Assembly: GCA_903934745.1 (NCBI GenBank)
Contig: CAIZOZ010000050.1
Location: 1-5,799, forward strand
Direction: 5' to 3'
Length of the DNA stretch: 5,799 nucleotides
DNA from: an uncultured cyanobacterium
Lineage (GTDB): Bacteria; Cyanobacteriota; Cyanobacteriia; PCC-6307; Cyanobiaceae
The notes beneath the pieces were generated by a model that saw only the letters and a list, made by a program, of their open reading frames with translations, searched no databases and was not told the DNA's origin. Positions 1 through 5,799 of the stretch are shown here, one piece after another. How positions within the stretch are numbered: position 1 is the first letter of the stretch; each line of letters starts with the position of its first letter. The position numbers were made by a program, and so were the translations under genes.

Positions 1-83
1 AGGCGGTTGTTGGTGGAGGTGACCCAATCGCAGAACTGATTCCACGCCGAAGCGCCGGAGCGCTGTTGGATTGTGGCGGTCAT
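1..83 (-). CDS. psbA: Photosystem II D1 protein, N-terminal fragment (partial)
   Basis: D1 is the photosystem II reaction-centre subunit that, with D2, carries the primary electron-transfer cofactors, the QB plastoquinone site and ligands of the Mn4CaO5 cluster in the thylakoid membrane. Only the first 27 codons plus two bases lie here, read from an ATG at 83-81. The translation matches D1 N-termini: T2 follows the initiator Met, W14, F17-C18 and W20 are in place, and residues 20-27 read WVTSTNNR, the sequence that leads into the first transmembrane helix. All catalytic and herbicide-binding residues lie outside, so the isoform (for example residue 130 Gln or Glu) cannot be decided. The 17 bases before the ATG are pyrimidine-rich with no Shine-Dalgarno sequence. 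Identity is well supported despite the short length because this N-terminus is so conserved; what remains open is which psbA copy it is. Confidence 0.93.
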   Translation of the reverse strand, partial: MTATIQQRSGASAWNQFCDWVTSTNNR

Positions 84-111
84 GAGGTCGAGAGGTGATG
101 TCCGTGATGCC

Positions 112-160
112 GGGTCGAGTGACCCAGACCAGGGACGGGATGAAAGGGCGGAATCCCGCC
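112..160 (-). promoter_or_regulatory. psbA 5' leader with two small hairpins
   Basis: Two perfect short inverted repeats lie in the predicted psbA leader. One is a 5-bp stem of GGCGG and CCGCC at 147-151 and 156-160 with a 4-base loop, right at the predicted transcript start. The other is GGGTC and GACCC at 112-116 and 121-125, also with a 4-base loop, ending about 29 bases before the ATG. A hairpin at the 5' end could protect the mRNA from RNase E, and the second could affect ribosome loading, which would matter because there is no Shine-Dalgarno sequence. The stems are seen; their roles are inferred. Confidence 0.4.
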
Positions 161-166
161 AAACCG

Positions 167-196
167 AATGTAACGGAAGATTGCGCGCTTTGTAAA
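167..196 (-). promoter_or_regulatory. psbA promoter (sigma-70 type) with HLR1-like half-sites
   Basis: On the minus strand TTTACA (196-191) and TACATT (172-167) sit 18 bp apart, a plausible -35/-10 pair for a housekeeping sigma factor; transcription would begin near 160, giving a leader of about 75-80 nt before the psbA ATG. Each element lies in an octamer matching the half-site (G/T)TTACA(T/A)(T/A) of HLR1, the element bound by the response regulator RpaB: TTTACAAA at 196-189 and GTTACATT at 174-167. Classical HLR1 has two bases between half-sites; here there are 14 (22 bp start to start, about two helical turns). Such overlap with the core promoter would suit repression in low light, but RpaB binding is inferred. 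Confidence 0.7.
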
Positions 197-210
197 GGGC
201 CTTTGTGAAG
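185..210 (-). repeat. Imperfect 13-bp tandem repeat over the psbA -35 region
   Basis: On the minus strand CTTCACAAAGGCC (210-198) is followed directly by CTTTACAAAGCGC (197-185); 10 of 13 positions agree. The downstream copy contains the -35 hexamer, and the upstream copy is preceded by a run of five T (215-211), which could act as an UP-like element. The pair may be a duplicated regulator site. The same bases also form the near-palindrome AAAGGGCCTTT (194-204). Confidence 0.5.
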
Positions 211-236
211 AAAAACTGTGGGGTGGCGCGGCCCTC

Positions 237-297
237 GCCAGGCCCGAACCTGGCCAAGGGCTGGCAGCGCTGCTAGGAGAAGGGCCAGCCAGGCCCG
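237..297 (+). promoter_or_regulatory. Structured leader upstream of the lipoprotein gene
   Basis: This stretch holds overlapping repeat structure: an inverted repeat GCCAGG (237-242) and CCTGGC (249-254); the perfect palindrome GCAGCGCTGC (264-273); a 7-bp stem GGCTGGC (259-265) and GCCAGCC (284-290) with an 18-base loop; and a 10-bp direct repeat GCCAGGCCCG at 237-246 and 288-297. The loop of the 7-bp stem displays AGGAG (275-279), the best ribosome-binding-like sequence in the region, but it lies 26 bases before the ATG at 306, too far for ordinary initiation. No convincing -35/-10 pair was seen for the plus-strand gene. Confidence 0.35.
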
Positions 298-305
298 CTT
301 CGACG

Positions 306-662
306 ATGCCCATGCGCGTTCCCTTGCCCCAGCTGGCCGGATCAGGCCGTCCACGGCGCCTGAGCCCCGCCGCCCTGGCCCTGGCTGCTGCACTTGTCTT
401 GTCCGGCTGCGAGAAGAAGCCCAGCCTGGAAAGCCAGCGCATCGACCAGCTGGGGTTCAAGCTTCAGCAACTTGAAACCCGCCTCAACAAGCTGACAATC
501 CAAAATCCCGCCCCCGGTAACGCCAAGCAGCCGGCCGGCCGGATCAAATCGCTCACTTACCGCACCGGCAGCAGCGAGAATCGACTGCGTATCTACTGGG
601 CTGATGGCAGCCAGAGCGATCTGGAATGCACCCAGGAACAAACCACCCTCGCCTGCGGCTGA
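306..662 (+). CDS. Predicted small lipoprotein with coiled-coil segment, function unknown
   Basis: A 118-residue protein I do not recognise. Residues 1-35 look like a lipoprotein signal peptide: arginines at 16-18, a hydrophobic stretch at about 21-32, and the lipobox L32-S33-G34-C35, so lipidation at C35 and anchoring to a membrane outside the cytoplasm is likely. Residues 40-63 have a heptad-like spacing of Leu/Ile/Phe with charged residues, suggesting a short amphipathic helix or coiled coil. A Pro/Gly/Asn-rich linker (about 67-79) leads to a small C-terminal domain (80-118) predicted to be beta-rich, with C108 and C117 eight residues apart, able to form a disulfide. ATG 306 is chosen; ATG 312 is in frame and equally possible, and neither has a well-placed Shine-Dalgarno sequence. 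The next gene starts two bases after its stop, so the two are probably co-transcribed. It is divergent from psbA. Confidence 0.72.
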   Translation: MPMRVPLPQLAGSGRPRRLSPAALALAAALVLSGCEKKPSLESQRIDQLGFKLQQLETRLNKLTIQNPAPGNAKQPAGRIKSLTYRTGSSENRLRIYWADGSQSDLECTQEQTTLACG

Positions 663-664
663 CG

Positions 665-1093
665 ATGTCCATTGCTGAACGCCTTAGCCCCGATCGGCGG
701 CATCTCGTGCGTGGCCTGTTGCTGGCGGGCCTGCTGCTGGCATCCGCCATCCCGGCGCCGCAACTGGCCCTCGGACCTGCCCGGGCGCAGGATCAGAACG
801 CAGCTCCGCGCTTCAGCACGCTGCGGGCCGTCAACCTGGCCCGCATGCGCGCCGAGAGCCTCAATGGCGGCCTGATCGTCTACCGGCCCCAGCGCTGCAT
901 GTATGAAGAGAACGGCGGTGCTTGCCTGGTGAGCAGCAATGCCAACGGCATCGTGTTCCGCTTCCTGGGAGGGCCGCCTGGCTGGCAGGAGCAGAACCAG
1001 GCGCCCACAGTTGAAACCGAGATTCTGATTTCAGCTGATGGCCGCCAGGTGCTTGAGGTGCTCTACAACGGCACACCCCGCCCAGCCAACTGA
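665..1093 (+). CDS. Predicted exported protein, function unknown
   Basis: A 142-residue protein I do not recognise. It begins with a clear signal peptide: charged n-region (R11-R12, R16), hydrophobic core about 17-37, and a type I cleavage motif A39-R40-A41 before Q42. The segment R11-R12-H-L-V also fits the loose twin-arginine pattern R-R-x-hydrophobic-hydrophobic, so Tat export is possible though the flanking residues are not typical. The mature domain of about 100 residues has Cys at 78 and 87, eight residues apart, and short beta-like stretches (about 69-74, 93-99, 113-118, 124-129). ATG 665 is preferred to the in-frame ATG 626, because 626 would overlap the upstream gene by 37 bases and put an unusual 13-residue segment before the signal peptide. 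The two-base gap to the preceding lipoprotein gene suggests co-transcription and a shared role in the periplasm or thylakoid lumen. Confidence 0.75.
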   Translation: MSIAERLSPDRRHLVRGLLLAGLLLASAIPAPQLALGPARAQDQNAAPRFSTLRAVNLARMRAESLNGGLIVYRPQRCMYEENGGACLVSSNANGIVFRFLGGPPGWQEQNQAPTVETEILISADGRQVLEVLYNGTPRPAN

Positions 1094-1124
1094 AGCTGGG
1101 GCCGCCTGCTGGATCACTTCCGGC

Positions 1125-1150
1125 TGATCGCTTGCGATTGATCGCTTGCG
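1125..1150. repeat. 12-bp direct repeat, two copies
   Basis: TGATCGCTTGCG occurs at 1125-1136 and again at 1139-1150, separated by AT, a 14-bp period. It lies in the 133-bp gap between converging genes, downstream of the exported-protein stop. It resembles a slippage duplication; no function is evident. Confidence 0.6.
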
Positions 1151-1158
1151 GTGGAGTG

Positions 1159-1182
1159 CCCTGGCCTGTTGAGCGGCCAGGG
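1159..1182. terminator. Possible bidirectional terminator stem-loop between converging genes
   Basis: CCCTGGCC (1159-1166) and GGCCAGGG (1175-1182) form a perfect 8-bp GC-rich stem with an 8-base loop. On the plus strand it is followed by only TTTA, and on the minus strand there is no T-run, so it is a weak intrinsic terminator by the usual rules. Its position between the ends of the exported-protein gene (plus) and the aspartoacylase gene (minus) makes termination in both directions the most likely role. Confidence 0.45.
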
Positions 1183-1198
1183 TTTACGGCAGCTGCGG

Positions 1199-1229
1199 TG
1201 AGCGCCAATCCAGCCCCACCGAGCGCTCA
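1199..1229. repeat. Inverted repeat overlapping the aspartoacylase stop codon
   Basis: TGAGCGC (1199-1205) and GCGCTCA (1223-1229) are perfect reverse complements separated by 17 bases; the right arm includes the aspartoacylase stop codon and contains the 8-base palindrome GAGCGCTC (1221-1228). It could fold at the 3' end of that mRNA, or be chance in GC-rich DNA. Confidence 0.35.
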
Positions 1230-2237
1230 GGACGCGGTGATCAAGTTCATGGCGAGCTGGGCCAGGGCCTCCCCCCAACTCGCCGGCACCGGCCAGCCCT
1301 GGCGCCGGGTGAGGCTCAGGGCGATGCCCTTCTCGCCGTAGGCCGCCTCGTTGATGAACACGGGCCAGACCGGATCGGAGCCCAGACCAGCCCCAGGCTC
1401 GTAGCGCAGGGTTTCACCGGCGTCGCTCAGAAACAGGGGGTCACCGGGCCGCAGCGGCTGCCAATCCCGGCCCTGGCGCAGCGGATGGATCACAGCCCGT
1501 GGCACGCCATCGCCATGGCGCGGCAGATCGAGGCTGCAGAGATGCTGATGCAGCACCAGTTCCCGCGGCAGCCGCAGTGCCCCGCTGCGGGCCTCAGCCA
1601 GCACCTCCAGGGTCGCTTCCAAGGCCAGGCGCGTCTGGCGCAGGATCGTCGGGTGGACCACACCCTGGGGCACCGGGCCCACCTCGATCACCAGGCCGCA
1701 GGGCCAGCGCTCCACCAGATAGCCGGTCTGGGCTGCATCGGCCTCATGCAGATAGATCGGCAGACCAAGGCGCCCCTGCAGGGCGGCGGCCAGGGCCAGA
1801 TCCGCCGGCCGCTGCCCGTAGACCACCAGGCTGTTGCCCATGCTGGCCGTGGTGCTGTGCAGATCGATCGCCACCAGGCAGGGGTCGGTCCCAGCGCTGC
1901 CATGGGCCGCCAGCAACTGGCGGGCCCGCCCCAGCTCCAGCTCCTGGGCACCGGCATCGGCGAGGCGATCCGAATCAAAGCTGCGGTTGAGATCCCGATC
2001 CAGATAGCGACGCCCCGCCGCTCTGGCCGCGGGATTACCGATCGCCAGCACCAACGCCAGCTCGGTGGCGGGCCGGAGGCAGGGATCTCGCTGCCAGGCA
2101 TCAAACAGCCAGGGGCCATTGAGCTCATTGCCATGGGTGCCGGCGACGAGCAGCACCTTGCCCGCGGCAGGGGTGCTGCGCCCAGCCAGCCCATTGCCCG
2201 CCCTGACCTTGCCCGCCCTGACCTCGCCCGCCACCAT
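1227..2237 (-). CDS. Aspartoacylase-family zinc hydrolase (AstE/AspA type)
   Basis: Aspartoacylases are zinc carboxypeptidase-fold enzymes that cleave N-acetyl-aspartate or similar N-acyl amino acids in the cytoplasm. Numbering from a GTG at 2261, zinc ligands are visible in GTHGNE (H43, E46) and DLHS (H135). The arginine/asparagine substrate block reads R85-Y-L-D-R-D90-L-N92-R93, the catalytic glutamate is E193 in IEVGP, and the C-terminal block NEAAYGEKG (304-312) with Y308 matches the human enzyme's active-site Tyr region. All expected catalytic residues are present. The first ~35 residues precede the core and lack family features; residues 13-22 are a tandem repeat of the pentad VRAGx. 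I prefer ATG 2237 (336 residues); GTG 2261 (344) and GTG 2156 (309, close to the family's usual length) remain possible. It converges on the exported-protein unit and diverges from the glutathione transferase. The cyanobacterial substrate is unknown. Confidence 0.9.
   Translation of the reverse strand: MVAGEVRAGKVRAGNGLAGRSTPAAGKVLLVAGTHGNELNGPWLFDAWQRDPCLRPATELALVLAIGNPAARAAGRRYLDRDLNRSFDSDRLADAGAQELELGRARQLLAAHGSAGTDPCLVAIDLHSTTASMGNSLVVYGQRPADLALAAALQGRLGLPIYLHEADAAQTGYLVERWPCGLVIEVGPVPQGVVHPTILRQTRLALEATLEVLAEARSGALRLPRELVLHQHLCSLDLPRHGDGVPRAVIHPLRQGRDWQPLRPGDPLFLSDAGETLRYEPGAGLGSDPVWPVFINEAAYGEKGIALSLTRRQGWPVPASWGEALAQLAMNLITAS
2195..2232 (-). repeat. 15-bp tandem repeat in the aspartoacylase N-terminal extension
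   Basis: TGCCCGCCCTGACCT is repeated exactly at 2195-2209 and 2210-2224, followed by a partial third copy CGCCCGCC (2225-2232). Read in the aspartoacylase frame it encodes the pentad VRAGK/VRAGN. Because the unit is a multiple of three, copy changes keep the frame. It lies upstream of the first zinc-binding motif, where family members usually have only a few residues. Confidence 0.75.
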
Positions 2238-2249
2238 CTGCCGCTCACG

Positions 2250-2273
2250 AGCCTGGCGCACCAGCCTGGCGCA
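2250..2273. repeat. 11-bp direct repeat in the divergent gap
   Basis: AGCCTGGCGCA occurs at 2250-2260 and 2263-2273 with a 13-bp period. It lies between the preferred aspartoacylase ATG (2237) and the glutathione transferase ATG (2315), so it could be an operator for the divergent promoters. If translation starts at GTG 2261 it would instead be partly coding. No good -35/-10 pair was found in this short gap. Confidence 0.5.
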
Positions 2274-2314
2274 GGAAGGAACCGGCGGCGAAGCAGGCAG
2301 GCCAGAGTGAGCCG

Positions 2315-3286
2315 ATGCGACCTCCCGCCGCCTTGATCCAGACAGCCCGCGGGCTGTGGCGCTGCCAGTGGCAGCAGCTGATGGGGGGCCTGGCCCCGGC
2401 CGATGCCAGCGGGCGCTATCGGCGACCGCCTGGTGCCTTCACCGCCTTGCCGCCGCTGCCGGCCGCGGCTGCCAGCCCCGGCGGACACGTGTTGATCGTG
2501 GGCCGCAGCTGCCCCTGGGCCCATCGGGCCTGGCTGGTGCACAGCCTGCGCCAGCTCGCCGGCAGCATCGATCTGCTGGTGGTGGAGCCGGATCCGGCCG
2601 CCGGTCGCTGGCGCTTTGTTGAACCGTTCGAAGGCTGCAGCACCCTGGCGCAGCTCTACCGGCGCAGCGGCGGCGATCGGCGCCAGCCCGCCACCGTGCC
2701 GGCCCTGTGGTCGCGGCAGGAGCAGCGGATTCTGGTGAACGAAAGCGCCCGGCTGATCGAACTGCTCGATCGCTGGCCGGCCGCACCAGAGGCCCCCCAG
2801 CTCGCCGCCGCCGCCCAGCAGGAGGCGATCGATCGCTGGCGGCAGCGATTCCAGGACGACGTCAATGACGGTGTTTACCGCTGCGGCTTCGCCCGCAACC
2901 AGGCCGCCTACGACGAGGCGGAAACGGCCTTGTTTCAGGCCTTGCAGGAGGCCGAGCAGGCCCTGTTGGCGCAGGAGCGGCGCGGCGAGGCCTGGCTGTG
3001 CAGCCCCGAGCCCAGCCTGGCCGATGTGGTGCTGTTCCCCACCCTGATTCGGCTGGAGCTGGTCTACGCCCCCCTATTCGGTTGCAGCCGCCTGCCCCTC
3101 TGGCAGCTGCCGGCCCTGTGGCGCTGGCGCGCCCGCTTTTTCGCCCTGGCCGGAGTGAGCGACACCTGCTGTCCTGAGGCCTGGCGCACCGACTACTTCG
3201 GAGCCCTGTTCCCGCTCCATCCCTCCGGCATCGTCCCGGCCGGCCCCGATCTGAGCAGACTGGTGAACAGTCAGCTCGTCCCATGA
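2315..3286 (+). CDS. Xi-class glutathione transferase (glutathionyl-hydroquinone reductase-like)
   Basis: A 323-residue member of the YqjG/ECM4 family, whose characterised members reduce glutathionyl-hydroquinones with glutathione through a catalytic Cys. An early segment, SGRYRRPPGAF (32-42), matches the family's N-terminal arm. The thioredoxin-like domain has the active-site motif C66-P-W-A-H-R71, then TVPALW (127-132) and VNESARLI (141-148), equivalent to the glutathione-binding NNES region. The helical domain has VNDGVYRCGFA (183-193), SLADVVLFPTLIRLELVY (234-251) and the closing block HPSGIVPAGP (302-311), matching the family's NPTGIVPxGP signature. It is more divergent than typical ECM4 proteins: TDYFG (292-296) replaces the common HYY element, and adjacent Cys residues lie at 285-286. 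ATG 2315 is the only suitable start; there is no strong Shine-Dalgarno. Its stop overlaps the next start as ATGA. The cyanobacterial substrate, possibly a quinone, is inferred. Confidence 0.88.
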   Translation: MRPPAALIQTARGLWRCQWQQLMGGLAPADASGRYRRPPGAFTALPPLPAAAASPGGHVLIVGRSCPWAHRAWLVHSLRQLAGSIDLLVVEPDPAAGRWRFVEPFEGCSTLAQLYRRSGGDRRQPATVPALWSRQEQRILVNESARLIELLDRWPAAPEAPQLAAAAQQEAIDRWRQRFQDDVNDGVYRCGFARNQAAYDEAETALFQALQEAEQALLAQERRGEAWLCSPEPSLADVVLFPTLIRLELVYAPLFGCSRLPLWQLPALWRWRARFFALAGVSDTCCPEAWRTDYFGALFPLHPSGIVPAGPDLSRLVNSQLVP

Positions 3287-3932
3287 ACACCAGCAGCAGC
3301 GATCCAGTCTTTGAAGGGGTCTTCGGGCCGTACACGATCACCGAGCGCGACCGCCGCGAGGTGCTCGGCTACCGGCTGGGGCTGACGGCGGTGGCCATCG
3401 GCCAGCTGGGCCTGCTCTGGCAATGGCGCCAGTTCGGCGCTGAGCTGCTCTGGCCCTGGCTGCTGCTGATGGCGGCGGGTCTGGGGCTGGCTCTGCAGTG
3501 GATTCACATCTATCTGCGACCTTTGCATCTGGCCCTGAAGCTGTTCTGGCTGCTGGGCTGCATCGGCGGTCTGCTGCTGGCCTGGCGCCTGGGGCCAGCC
3601 GGGATGCTGCCCTCGCTGGCCAGCCAACCGCTGGGAATCCTGGCGATCGGCCCCTTCTTCGCCGCCCTCTGCGGCGTGGGCTTCAAGGAGTTCTTCTGTT
3701 TCCGCCGGCCGGAAGCGGTGGGGGTGACCCTGCTGCTGCCGGTGGCTCTGCTGGGCCGGCTGAGCGGTCTGCTGGATCCAGCCACCACCCTGGCCCTGCT
3801 GGCCCTGGAGAGCGCCCTGCTGCTGCTGCTGTGTCTGCGCAAGTTCCCGATGGCGGCCGCCGCTGATGTGGGCGACAAGAGCGTGTTCCTGCACCTGGAA
3901 CGCCAACGTGCCGGCCTGGCCGTCGAGGCTTC

Positions 3933-3936
<4 letters not shown>
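3283..3936 (+). CDS. DUF2301 integral membrane protein, function unknown
   Basis: A 217-residue protein with a soluble N-terminus (1-28) and about six hydrophobic segments: roughly 30-46, 54-75, 84-101, 112-134, 145-162 and 168-185, ending in a charged cytoplasmic-type tail (186-217). The motif GPFFAALCGVGFKEFFCFRR (123-142) followed by E144 and the LLPVALLG segment (151-158) are characteristic of DUF2301 membrane proteins, a family found mainly in cyanobacteria and related phototrophs; no biochemical function is known to me. The lysine/glutamate pair K135-E136 inside a hydrophobic stretch suggests a functional polar site in the membrane. The ATG overlaps the upstream stop (ATGA, 3283-3286) and its own stop overlaps the next start (GTGA, 3933-3936), so it is very likely translated by coupling from one mRNA with the glutathione transferase and uup. 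Confidence 0.87.

Positions 3937-5799
<1,863 letters not shown>

Noticed and set aside
80..460. Minus-strand open frame of 126 codons across the psbA promoter
   Set aside because: It runs through the psbA promoter and leader and opposite the lipoprotein signal peptide, and its sequence has no recognisable domain.
218..475. Plus-strand GTG-initiated frame of 85 codons overlapping the lipoprotein start
   Set aside because: It lies in another frame, is Arg/Ala/Pro-rich, and covers the structured leader; the lipobox frame is far more convincing.
626..664. Upstream ATG 626 for the second exported protein
   Set aside because: It would overlap the lipoprotein gene by 37 bases and place 13 unusual residues before a normal signal peptide; ATG 665 gives a standard n-region and a two-base gap.
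1125..1150. Idea that the direct repeat is the start of a CRISPR array or an attachment site
   Set aside because: There are only two 12-bp copies with a 2-bp spacer and no integrase or cas gene nearby; simple duplication explains it.
1485..2336. Plus-strand open frame of 283 codons opposite aspartoacylase
   Set aside because: The minus-strand frame carries all zinc and catalytic motifs of the family; this frame is His/Gln-rich with no recognisable domain.
1688..2542. Minus-strand open frame spanning the start of aspartoacylase and of the glutathione transferase
   Set aside because: It is out of frame with the aspartoacylase and antisense to the transferase's CPWAHR region, with Arg/Pro/Ala-rich composition and no family features.

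Overview
The window is a GC-rich piece of a unicellular cyanobacterium, most likely a picocyanobacterium of the Synechococcus/Cyanobium group. The decisive evidence is the first 83 bases: read on the minus strand they encode the N-terminus of the photosystem II D1 protein (psbA), including W14, F17-C18 and the block WVTSTNNR. The other genes fit the same assignment: an aspartoacylase near psbA, a DUF2301 membrane protein and a cyanobacterial-style Uup-type ABC-F ATPase. I saw no copy of the HIP1 octamer GCGATCGC, which agrees with alpha-cyanobacteria (weak evidence at this length).

Layout. Bases 1-83 (minus) hold the start of psbA, cut by the window edge. Bases 84-305 are a divergent intergenic region with a recognisable psbA promoter at 167-196. 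Its -35 and -10 elements each coincide with a half-site resembling HLR1, the RpaB high-light element. A folded leader lies downstream of it, and a second structured stretch (237-297) precedes the next gene. Bases 306-1093 (plus) hold two small exported proteins 2 bp apart: a predicted lipoprotein with a short coiled coil, then a secreted protein. I do not recognise either; each carries a C-x8-C cysteine pair. Bases 1094-1226 separate converging genes and contain an 8-bp stem-loop, a second inverted repeat and a 12-bp direct repeat. Bases 1227-2237 (minus) encode an aspartoacylase-family zinc hydrolase whose N-terminal extension is partly a 15-bp tandem repeat.

From 2315 to the end (plus) three genes are packed with 4-bp stop/start overlaps (ATGA, then GTGA): a Xi-class (YqjG/ECM4-like) glutathione transferase, a six-helix DUF2301 membrane protein, and uup, which runs off the window just as its C-terminal domain begins. 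The overlaps imply one mRNA and coupled translation.

How the parts may work together is inference. D1 turnover, quinone/glutathione chemistry and membrane or ribosome maintenance are all relevant to a phototroph under oxidative or high-light stress, but only the psbA promoter shows a sequence signal for that. I found no mobile element, CRISPR array, tRNA or rRNA. The least described parts are the two-gene exported-protein unit beside psbA and the three-gene coupled unit.
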